Shown here: one piece after another, positions 8,603-15,710 of the stretch
Layout of the letters: each line of letters opens with the position of its first letter
How positions within the stretch are numbered: the stretch's first letter is position 1
Assembly (NCBI RefSeq): GCF_013408335.1
Contig: NZ_JACBZR010000001.1
Location: 3,038,001-3,102,000, forward strand
Reading direction: 5' to 3'
DNA from: Nocardioides panzhihuensis
GTDB lineage: Bacteria > Actinomycetota > Actinomycetes > Propionibacteriales > Nocardioidaceae
Length of the DNA stretch: 64,000 nucleotides
Notes under the pieces: model-generated
Told to the model about the DNA's origin: nothing
Databases searched by the model: none
What the model saw: the letters and a program-made list of their open reading frames with translations, nothing else
Position numbers and translations under genes: made by a program

Positions 8603-9751
8603 TCAGGCGGGAGCGGTGCCCGCAGCGCGGGCGATCGCCTGTGCCCGGTTGGCTACGCCGAGCTTGCGGAGGATCTGTTTGACGTGCGACTTGACGGTGT
8701 CCTCCGCAATGACCAGGCGCTCGGCGATCACTCGGTTGGGCGCTCCCGCGACCATGAGCTGCAGGACTTCGGACTCACGAGCAGTCAGCTCCGACAGGAG
8801 CTCCAAGTGGTTGCCCGCGCCGAGCGAGCCGGTGCGCGGGACGACACCCAAGGACTCCGGCAGGGTGCGCAGCGCGGCATCCAGGATCGTGCCGACCTGT
8901 GCGCGCTGCGCATGGAACCGCTCCATGAGTACGAGCCGCTCATGGAGGCGGCCGAAGCCGTCGGCGAACGCCCAGACGAGGTCGCGGTCCACCTCGTCCG
9001 ACGCCCGCGCGGTCGGGAAGTGGTCGCAGTGGATGAAGGCCACGACGGTTCCGCGCGAGCAGACGGGAGCCACGACGTAGGACCGGGACTGGCCCGCCTC
9101 CACGATGATGTCCTCGTGGACCTGGGTGCTGGCCGTATCCACGACGAGGGCTAGTCGCCGTTCGGTGAGCAGCCGGGCCTCAGGGGTGTGACCGTGAAGC
9201 GGGATCGTTTGGCCCACCCACTCGTCGAACCACGCCGCGTCGGCCTCGGCGAAGAACGCCTTGCGCGGCTTCCACGCGTTGTTCTCCACGCTGGAGATGG
9301 TGGCCCGACCGAACCCGCAGCGCGTAGCCAGCTCCTCGCACACCACGGCCACGAGGTCTTGTGCTGTGGGAAGGCCCCTCAGCCGGGCAAGGCCCTCGGC
9401 ACAGTCCGCCAGGCGCCGGTTGCACTGGACCAGGTTCTCCTCGTGCAGATCAAGTGCCAGGACCTGCAGCTCCAGGGCGAGCCCGAACAGATCGCGGGCT
9501 CGGTTCTCGTCCCCCGACTCCTCGACCTGGGCCTCCTCCACGCACAGCCGTGCGAGCACAGTGAGCCGGTCCGGTGAGTAGTCGACACCAGGATCACCGA
9601 CCACGAGGACGTCGGGCTCGACTCGGAGGGCCTCCGCCACCAGCTTCCGCAGATCGTTGGCACGAGCTCGGTGATAGCCGCTCAGCCGTGGGCGCCCGCT
9701 CCGTCCGCTGGAGGCGAAGACGGCGCTCTTCGCGGGGGCGACGACACTCAT
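8603..9751 (-). CDS. LuxR-type regulator with GAF-like sensory region (1)
   Basis: Protein of 382 residues. The C-terminal LuxR/NarL helix-turn-helix is at about 315-375: LTARESEVLQLMVAGAPNRV then DTVKSHVKQILRKLGVANRA. The middle (about 150-270) looks like a GAF-type sensor domain, with RSYVVAPVCSRGTVVAFIHCD typical of a GAF core. No receiver domain is present, so it probably senses a small molecule rather than a phosphate. The ATG at 9751 has GGAGG with 7-nt spacing; a longer in-frame start at 9865 would overlap the upstream gene. It is a paralog of the next gene and likely co-transcribed with it. Confidence 0.8.
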   Translation of the reverse strand: MSVVAPAKSAVFASSGRSGRPRLSGYHRARANDLRKLVAEALRVEPDVLVVGDPGVDYSPDRLTVLARLCVEEAQVEESGDENRARDLFGLALELQVLALDLHEENLVQCNRRLADCAEGLARLRGLPTAQDLVAVVCEELATRCGFGRATISSVENNAWKPRKAFFAEADAAWFDEWVGQTIPLHGHTPEARLLTERRLALVVDTASTQVHEDIIVEAGQSRSYVVAPVCSRGTVVAFIHCDHFPTARASDEVDRDLVWAFADGFGRLHERLVLMERFHAQRAQVGTILDAALRTLPESLGVVPRTGSLGAGNHLELLSELTARESEVLQLMVAGAPNRVIAERLVIAEDTVKSHVKQILRKLGVANRAQAIARAAGTAPA

Positions 9752-9827
9752 GCCACCGCCTCCGTACGAAAGGGCGAAGAATACGGACCCGGCGGCCTGA
9801 GGCCCGCGGTCGCTCGCTTGCGCTCGC

Positions 9828-10955
9828 TCATGACGCAACTCCGTTGAGGCCGCCACCGCGGACATACTTCGCGATCGCCTCCGCGCGGTTGCTGACCCGC
9901 AGCTTGCGCAGAATGTGTTTGACGTGCGACTTCACGGTCGTCTCCGACACCGTCAGCCGATCGGCGATCTCAGGGTTCGTTGCTCCGGAGACCAGCAACG
10001 CGAACACGTCCTGCTCGCGAGCGGTGAGCCCGCTCATCGCCCCGCGGGCAGCCGGCTGGCGCGGTGGCGGCAAGGTCGCGGTCGCCTCACTCGCAAGGAT
10101 GAGCGGAGCGTCGCACAGATCTCCCACCGCCTGGCCGGCCCGGGCAAGTGCGGCCGAGATCTGCCGGCGCTGCTCGTCGAGCGCCCCGAGCAGCGCAAGA
10201 CAGTCCAGGATCAACCCGAAACCGTCACCGAACGCACGCATGGTCACCCGGTCCGCCTCCACAAGGGGGGTGCCGGTGGCCCCGGTATCCGCGTGAAGCA
10301 AGCCGACCACCGCTCCCCCAGAGACGACCGGCGCGATCACGTATGAGTCACAGTGGGCGACCGTGATGAGTGGCGGGAACGTCCTCGTCTCGCTGGCGGC
10401 ATCCGTCACGAGGGCCGTGACACGGCGGCGAACGATCTCAGCCTCGATCGACCCGCTGGCAAGTGGGAAGGTCGCACCACGGACCAGCTTGCCGAACGCC
10501 ACGTCCACGGCAGACTCGGGATGGGCCGTGAACCACGCCTGGGGCGACCACGAGGAACTCTCCACACGCGAGAAGAGCACGCGGTCGAAGTCACCGGCCC
10601 AGCAGAGCTCGGAGGGGACGGCGCGCAGGACGTCGTCCAGCTCGGTCCCCGCCTGTAGGCGTTCCAGAGCAAGGCTCACCCGCCTGGCGGCCAAGAGCGG
10701 CGCCGGCCGAATGCGCTCACCGACGACGGCAGACGCGGCCTCGGTGGCCGCGAAGAGACTGGACTGTCGCTGGAGCACAGAACCGTCCAGCCCCAGCAGG
10801 CCAGGGCCCGACAGCGCCTCCAAGCCCGGAGTCGAGGCAGAAAGCGCGGCAGCAGCGGTCAGCGATCTGAGCCGCTCGGCGATCTCGCGCCGTTGCTCTT
10901 CCAGCTCGTCCCCCAAATGGTCGGAACTCGCGCCAGGGCAGCGCACAGAAGTCAT
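9828..10955 (-). CDS. LuxR-type regulator with GAF-like sensory region (2)
   Basis: Protein of 375 residues and a clear paralog of the regulator just downstream. An N-terminal coiled helix (DELEEQRREIAERLRSL) is followed by a GAF-like region with SYVIAPVVSGGAVVGLLHAD, then a C-terminal LuxR HTH (about 305-365) with LTAREQDVFALLVSGATNPE and TVKSHVKHILRKLRVSNRAE. The ATG at 10955 is preceded by GGAG about 8 nt away. It is divergent from the Mce-associated genes at 11195. It is a candidate activator of nearby catabolic or mce promoters; that link is inference. Confidence 0.8.
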   Translation of the reverse strand: MTSVRCPGASSDHLGDELEEQRREIAERLRSLTAAAALSASTPGLEALSGPGLLGLDGSVLQRQSSLFAATEAASAVVGERIRPAPLLAARRVSLALERLQAGTELDDVLRAVPSELCWAGDFDRVLFSRVESSSWSPQAWFTAHPESAVDVAFGKLVRGATFPLASGSIEAEIVRRRVTALVTDAASETRTFPPLITVAHCDSYVIAPVVSGGAVVGLLHADTGATGTPLVEADRVTMRAFGDGFGLILDCLALLGALDEQRRQISAALARAGQAVGDLCDAPLILASEATATLPPPRQPAARGAMSGLTAREQDVFALLVSGATNPEIADRLTVSETTVKSHVKHILRKLRVSNRAEAIAKYVRGGGLNGVAS

Positions 10956-11194
10956 CTTTGAATCTCCATCCCAACGTCGATGGAACTTGCGCTCTATTTA
11001 CTTCGCAGCCCATAGTGATGTCCGCCACATTGTTTCGTCAAGCCCTCGAATGCTTGAACTGGGGGAAACTCTCGATTCCAGCCACGTATTCGGCGCCCCG
11101 CAAGGATCACGCCGTGGTTACGGAACGTGATGCGTGGTTTACTTAGTGGATTGACACGCCGGACACACGCACGCGGACGGCTCGAGGAGGACTG
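10956..11194. promoter_or_regulatory. Divergent promoter region with AAGTAAA-type repeats
   Basis: This 239-bp gap separates the LuxR genes (minus) from the Mce-associated genes (plus). It contains TTTACTT at 10997-11003 and GTTTACTTA at 11137-11145. The same element in the opposite orientation occurs upstream of the double-TetR gene at 12348-12355 and 12411-12419. A TTGACA (11151-11156) without a good -10 is also present. The repeats are candidate operators for the TetR protein. Confidence 0.4.
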
Positions 11195-11782
11195 GTGACG
11201 GGCACGAGAGAGACACCGCCAGCGGAGCAGGTCGACCCGGCCGAGGATCCGCCGCGGCTCGACTTCGACCCGCACACGCTCGGCCTCGCCCGAAGGACCG
11301 TCACGGCAGCGGTCGTCGCGACCGCAGTCGTGCTCGGGCTGCTCGCATGGTCCCCATGGAGCAGCAGCGGCATGACCGAGGCCGACAGCGACGCCGTTCG
11401 CGCCCGCGATCTCGCGATCGAGGCTGCCGCCGAGGCAGCCATCGCCCTCAACACGGTTGATCCCCAGAAGAGCAAGCAGACCGTAGGCGACTGGCTCGAG
11501 GTGTCGAGCGGTGCGCTTCATCGTGACTTGGCGCGGCATCCCGCGCAGATCGCGGCAGACATTCGTCGCAAGGGCACAGCGACGGCCACGAAGGTCCTCG
11601 AGACAGCCGTCTCGGCTCTCGACCCGAGCGCAGGCCGGGCGACCGTGTTGAGCGTCATCGAGGTCCGCACCACGCCGCGCCATGGAAAGCCCACCGTCGC
11701 CGTCCGACGCCTCCGCATGCTGATGCAGCACATCGACTCGGCGTGGCGTATCACCTATCTCGAGACAGTGAGCAGCACATGA
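11195..11782 (+). CDS. Mce-associated membrane protein (Mas-type, 1)
   Basis: Protein of 195 residues: a cytoplasmic Pro/Asp-rich head, one membrane segment at about 34-52 (VTAAVVATAVVLGLLAW), then an extracytoplasmic alpha+beta NTF2-like domain (ARDLAIEAAAEAAIALNTVD through AWRITYLETV). This is the layout of Mce-associated proteins, which accompany mce importers and are thought to stabilise or assist the complex. The start is the GTG at 11195, preceded by GAGGAGGACTG, a strong ribosome binding site. Its stop overlaps the next start (ATGA). It lies 2 kb beyond the end of the mce operon, on the other strand. Confidence 0.75.
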   Translation: MTGTRETPPAEQVDPAEDPPRLDFDPHTLGLARRTVTAAVVATAVVLGLLAWSPWSSSGMTEADSDAVRARDLAIEAAAEAAIALNTVDPQKSKQTVGDWLEVSSGALHRDLARHPAQIAADIRRKGTATATKVLETAVSALDPSAGRATVLSVIEVRTTPRHGKPTVAVRRLRMLMQHIDSAWRITYLETVSST

Positions 11783-12294
11783 GGATCACCGTCCCTCGGC
11801 CACGACGCGCCCACGCCGTCCTGATGCTGACGATGGTCGTCGTCATCGGCGTCGCCATCGCTTTGGCCACCGAGTCCGGCAGCTCCACCCCGGCATCAGG
11901 TCACAACGTCGCCTTCGTCTCCAGTACGGCCACCGATGAGGTCCTCGAGATCGGGAGAACGACGGCAGCCGAGGTCTTCACCATCCGACCTGGAAAGGTC
12001 GCCGCCACCCGGCGACGAGCACAAGAGGCCCTCGTGGGCGACGCGGTCGGTCAGTACGACCGGCTGTACGGATCACATCTACGTGCCGCGGGGGCCCAGC
12101 GCCTCACCCTCACCACCACCGTCCGCGACGTCGGAGTCGTGTGGCTGAGAGACGAACGGGCCAAGCTCCTGGTCTTCGCGGACCAAGCAGCCTCAACCCC
12201 CTCCGGCCAGTCGGCCGTCGGCCCGGCCCAGTTCGCCCTTGACCTGCGGAACACCGACGGGACCTGGAAGATCTCTTCGATCCGTCTGCTCTGA
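11779..12294 (+). CDS. Mce-associated membrane protein (Mas-type, 2)
   Basis: Protein of 171 residues with the same plan as its upstream partner: a short basic N-terminus, one membrane anchor (about 12-30, AVLMLTMVVVIGVAIALAT), and an NTF2-like extracytoplasmic domain ending in LDLRNTDGTWKISSIRLL. The ATG at 11779 overlaps the previous stop by 4 bp, so the pair is probably co-translated. In known mce loci such genes often come in pairs after mceF; here they sit apart. Partner of the Mce complex by family and context, not proven. Confidence 0.7.
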   Translation: MRITVPRPRRAHAVLMLTMVVVIGVAIALATESGSSTPASGHNVAFVSSTATDEVLEIGRTTAAEVFTIRPGKVAATRRRAQEALVGDAVGQYDRLYGSHLRAAGAQRLTLTTTVRDVGVVWLRDERAKLLVFADQAASTPSGQSAVGPAQFALDLRNTDGTWKISSIRLL

Positions 12295-12386
12295 GACACC
12301 CGTCGACCTCTCGAGACACTGCATCGCTCAGGCGCCAAGACGACAGCAAGTAAACGCCTATCGTCTAGGCTGGTGGCTTCAGCACC

Positions 12387-12419
12387 TTGGATGTGCCGTA
12401 AACTGGCGGATAAGTAAAC
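12387..12419 (+). promoter_or_regulatory. Putative promoter/operator of the double-TetR gene
   Basis: TTGGAT (12387-12392) and TAAGTA (12411-12416) are spaced 18 bp apart and look like a sigma-70-type promoter. The -10 lies inside TAAGTAAAC (12411-12419), the element repeated at 12348 and upstream of the Mce-associated genes. That arrangement fits autorepression by the TetR protein encoded downstream. Confidence 0.4.
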
Positions 12420-12492
12420 CATGCGCAACCATCAGGTCAGCGACCCTGATGCTGTGGGAAAGTGCGGCTCGGGAGCACTCAGGGAGAGGGCG

Positions 12493-13689
12493 ATGACGGA
12501 GCAGTTGCGACGTGCACCACTGAAGAGCACCCCTCGGCCGCGGGACCGCAAGCAACGGATCGTCGAGGTGGCAGGCCATCTCTTCTACCGACATGGGTTT
12601 CACAATGTGAGCACCAGCCAGATCGCGGCGGAGGTCGGCATCACCGCAGGTGCCCTCTACCGACACTTCAAGGGCAAGCAGGACCTGCTGAGCCACGCGC
12701 TGACCGACGGGTTCGACCAGGCGACGAGATTCGTCCTCGAGGGCTCGCCCGAGGACCTGGGTGAGGTCATCACGGGCATTGCGACCACAGCTGGAGAGCG
12801 GCGCTACATGGGTGTCCTGTGGAACCGCGAGGCGCGCTTCCTCGATGACGAGGCCCGTACTGCCATGCGGGCCAGGTTCTTCACCTTCATCGACGAGTTC
12901 TCACGACAGCTCAGGTCTGCCCGGCCCGACCTGTCCGCCGGTCAGGCTGACCTGCTCACCTGGGCGGCCCTGGCCGTGCTGACCAGTCCGTCCTATCACA
13001 GCACGGAGCTGGAGCCGGACGACATCATCGACATGCTCGAGCGCATGGCGCTCGCCGTATGCACCACGAGCCTCACCGGGAGTGACGATGGCGCGGAGCC
13101 GCAGCCCGTCCCGACAGTCGTCGGGCTGCGCCCGCATGGCCGGCGAGAGGCCATCCTGGCGGCGGCGACCCCGCTCATCCACCAGTTCGGCTACCAGGCC
13201 GTCTCCATGGAGGACGTCGGAGAGAGCGTGGGCATCAGCGGTGCGGCGGTCTACAAGTACTTCGCCAAGAAGTCAGACCTGCTCTCCGCGGTGATCGCAC
13301 GTGCGTCCGAACCGCTCCAGCTCGGCGCTTCACGGGCGCTCGGACGGGCCCGCGACAGCGCGGAGGGCGTCACGAACCTGCTCGACGCCTACATCGAGTT
13401 CGCTCTCGTCCACCACGACCTCGTCGGCATCCTGGTCGCAGAGGTCACCAACCTGCCCGAGGAACACCGCCGTCAGGTGCGCCGCTCGCAGCACGACTAC
13501 GTGGCGGAGTGGATCCGACTGGTCCGCGAGACCCGGCCCCAAATCGAGGAGCGACGCGCCCGCTTCCTTGTGCACGCGGTCCTCACGGTGGTCAACGACG
13601 TCACTCGTACGGATCACCTGCGCAGGCGCCGCTCGGTCGAGCAGGACCTGCAAATCATGTGCCGGCGGATCCTCAACGTCACGCTGTGA
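12493..13689 (+). CDS. Double-TetR regulator (two fused TetR units)
   Basis: Protein of 398 residues containing two complete TetR units. The first HTH is at about 16-62 (ITAGALYRHFKGKQDLL) with its own helical domain to about 195; the second HTH is at about 217-262 (ISGAAVYKYFAKKSDLLSAV), followed by a second helical domain. Ordinary TetR proteins are about 200 residues and dimerise, so this one may act as a built-in pseudo-dimer. Start ATG 12493 has GGGAGAGGG upstream. A promoter-overlapping AAGTAAAC repeat suggests autoregulation. It lies between the Mce-associated genes and the convergent end of the mce operon. Confidence 0.85.
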   Translation: MTEQLRRAPLKSTPRPRDRKQRIVEVAGHLFYRHGFHNVSTSQIAAEVGITAGALYRHFKGKQDLLSHALTDGFDQATRFVLEGSPEDLGEVITGIATTAGERRYMGVLWNREARFLDDEARTAMRARFFTFIDEFSRQLRSARPDLSAGQADLLTWAALAVLTSPSYHSTELEPDDIIDMLERMALAVCTTSLTGSDDGAEPQPVPTVVGLRPHGRREAILAAATPLIHQFGYQAVSMEDVGESVGISGAAVYKYFAKKSDLLSAVIARASEPLQLGASRALGRARDSAEGVTNLLDAYIEFALVHHDLVGILVAEVTNLPEEHRRQVRRSQHDYVAEWIRLVRETRPQIEERRARFLVHAVLTVVNDVTRTDHLRRRRSVEQDLQIMCRRILNVTL

Positions 13690-13696
13690 CTCACCC

Positions 13697-14464
13697 TCAG
13701 CGCTCCCGAAAGGCCTCGAACGCCGACCGTGCCTTGTCGGAGCCGAGCACCAACGTCTGACTCAAGGCCTCGAGCTCCAGCGCGGACGGGAACGACCCGC
13801 TGGCGCTCTGGTGAAGGAGCTTCTTCGTCAGGGAAACCGCCAACCGCGACTCGGCGGAGATCCGGTGCGCCAGCCCTTGGGCGTGACTTCGCGCCTGGTC
13901 GGGTGTGTCGACGACGACGTTGACGAACCCCAGGTCGTACGCCGCGACCGCGTCGATCTCGTCCGCCAGCAGTATCAGCTCCTTGGCGCGCTGCATCCCG
14001 ACGATGCGAGGAAGTATGAACGCCCCACCGAAGTCCGGCACCAGCCCTCGCCGCAGGAACACCTGGCAGAACCGGGCGCTCCTGGAACAGACGACGAGGT
14101 CACACGCGATAGCGAGGTTGAAGGCACCACCGTAGGCAACTCCAGACACCGCAGCGATGATCGGCAGCGGGCTCTCCCACACGGCCCTGGCCGCGCGCTG
14201 GTACGCCCGCATGAACCGCAGGATCGCGTCGTCGTCCGACGGCCCGTGGGCGCTCAGCACCCCTTCCGCGTCGCCTCCCGCGGAGAAGTGCTCCCCCGCC
14301 CCGGTCAGGACGATGGCATGGATGTTCTCGTCGCGCTCCGCCATCTGGATCTGGTCGTGCAGTGCGTTAGCCGTCGACTCTGCCAGTGAGTTGAGGGACA
14401 TCGGCCCGTTCATCACGAGGGTCCGCACGCAGCCGTCGTCCACCACGTCGACGGTCGTCGCCAT
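13697..14464 (-). CDS. Crotonase-family enoyl-CoA hydratase/isomerase
   Basis: Protein of 255 residues; last gene of the long mce operon. The crotonase fold is shown by the oxyanion-hole segments GEHFSAGGDAEGV (58-69) and SGVAYGGAFNLAIACDLVV (107-125). Both classical catalytic glutamates are absent (GGAFN instead of GGxxE; Phe instead of the second Glu). LVPDFGG (141-147) instead carries Asp144, as in PaaG-like isomerases. So isomerase or another crotonase activity is more likely than simple hydration. Its ATG overlaps the stop of the small membrane protein gene (TGATG). Confidence 0.8.
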   Translation of the reverse strand: MATTVDVVDDGCVRTLVMNGPMSLNSLAESTANALHDQIQMAERDENIHAIVLTGAGEHFSAGGDAEGVLSAHGPSDDDAILRFMRAYQRAARAVWESPLPIIAAVSGVAYGGAFNLAIACDLVVCSRSARFCQVFLRRGLVPDFGGAFILPRIVGMQRAKELILLADEIDAVAAYDLGFVNVVVDTPDQARSHAQGLAHRISAESRLAVSLTKKLLHQSASGSFPSALELEALSQTLVLGSDKARSAFEAFRER

Positions 14465-14676
14465 CAGCGTGCCGCCAGAGGGACGACAGCGAGGACCGCG
14501 AACACCCCAGCCATCACCAGCATCGACCTCGCACCCCGGCGGATCCGGCGCTCATCGCGCGCACGGCGCTCCTCTGAGAGTCCTGGGGGGACCAGGCGGG
14601 CCGGGTTGTTGGATCCCCACAGCCCGAGCGCGAGGGAGATCAGGGCGATGGCTCCACTCACGAGCGTCGTGCTCAT
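14464..14676 (-). CDS. 70-residue membrane protein within the mce operon
   Basis: Small protein of 70 residues with two predicted membrane helices (about 3-19, LVSGAIALISLALGLWG, and about 50-66, SMLVMAGVFAVLAVVPL) joined by a very basic loop (EERRARDERRIRRGAR). Its start overlaps the foldase gene stop (ATGA) and its stop overlaps the crotonase start (TGATG), so it is almost certainly translated. I recognise no family. As part of the mce/RND/foldase group it may be a small accessory subunit. Confidence 0.65.
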   Translation of the reverse strand: MSTTLVSGAIALISLALGLWGSNNPARLVPPGLSEERRARDERRIRRGARSMLVMAGVFAVLAVVPLAAR

Positions 14677-15710
14677 GGCTGCTCCGTGGCCACTGCCGGT
14701 GGCTCGTTCGGGTCCTCGGGGCGGTAGGAGTCGGCGTACTCGACGTCGGCCTTCTTGATGCGGCCCTCGAGCCAGTCGCGCCAGGCCTCGAGGGCGCGCT
14801 CGGACCGCACGACATCGAGGGCTTGGTCCTCGACCTGGTCGAACGTCGGCTCCTTGCCGGGCACGATGCGGACGACCTGGCCGACATTCCACCCGAACTG
14901 CGTACGTACCGGACCGAAGACCGCTCCGCTCCGGGCTCCGAAGGCCGCCTTCGCGTAGTCTCCGGCCAGCGACCTCGCGGGGACCACGCCCAGTGCTCCA
15001 CCCTGGTCCCTGGTGGCGTCGTCCAGGCTGTTGGCACGGGCCAAGGCCGCGAAGTCCTCGCCCTTCCGAGCCCGCTGCACCACCGCCTGCGCGTCCTTGT
15101 CGGTCCGGACCACGATGTTGCGCAACTCCCTGCCTTCGGGGGTCATGAACCGGTCCGGGTGTGCCTCGTAGTAGTCGCGGGCGTCGGCGGCCGTCACGTC
15201 CGCGGCCGCATCCTTGGTGATCTTCTCGAACAGCAGCGCGACGGCCTGCTGGCGCTTCACCTCGTCGAGCACCGCCGCCTCGGTCACCCCGAAGTCCGCG
15301 AGCAGCTCGGTGAACGCCTCACGCGGATCCGCGCCCAGTTGCGACGCCACCATCTGGTCGAGGGTGTCGCGGGCACGCTTGTCAGAGACCGCGACGCCCT
15401 TGTCACGCGCCGCGTCGTCGAGCACCATGCTGACCGCGACTGCCTTGGCGGTGTCGCGCCGGAAGGCAGCTCGGCCGTCCTTCTTACCGGGTTCCTTGAT
15501 GCCGTAGAGCGCTCCGAGCACCTCCACACGCTCATCGAGGTCATCCTTGGTGACGACGGTGCCGTCGTACTCGAAGGCCGCGTCGTCCGGGAGGTCGCGG
15601 AGCTCGCGCACGCCGAGAACGGCTCCCGCGACCAGCACGGCCAGGACGAGTACGACTCCGACGGTCTTGGTGCCGAGTGGCCGCTGGGTGAGGAATACGG
15701 GCAGTTTCAT
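14673..15710 (-). CDS. Membrane-anchored SurA/PpiC-type peptidyl-prolyl isomerase
   Basis: Protein of 345 residues: an N-terminal membrane anchor at about 16-34 (TVGVVLVLAVLVAGAVLGV), a SurA_N-like chaperone region (FEYDGTVVTKDDLDERV through FEKITKDAAA), then a parvulin-type rotamase domain at about 195-295 (ELRNIVVRTDKDAQAVVQRA, then ALGVVPARSLAGDYAKAAFG and FGWNVGQVVRI). Such proteins fold exported proteins outside the membrane. Lying inside the mce operon and overlapping the RND gene, it may fold or assemble the Mce or RND periplasmic domains. That specific role is inference. Confidence 0.8.
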   Translation of the reverse strand: MKLPVFLTQRPLGTKTVGVVLVLAVLVAGAVLGVRELRDLPDDAAFEYDGTVVTKDDLDERVEVLGALYGIKEPGKKDGRAAFRRDTAKAVAVSMVLDDAARDKGVAVSDKRARDTLDQMVASQLGADPREAFTELLADFGVTEAAVLDEVKRQQAVALLFEKITKDAAADVTAADARDYYEAHPDRFMTPEGRELRNIVVRTDKDAQAVVQRARKGEDFAALARANSLDDATRDQGGALGVVPARSLAGDYAKAAFGARSGAVFGPVRTQFGWNVGQVVRIVPGKEPTFDQVEDQALDVVRSERALEAWRDWLEGRIKKADVEYADSYRPEDPNEPPAVATEQP

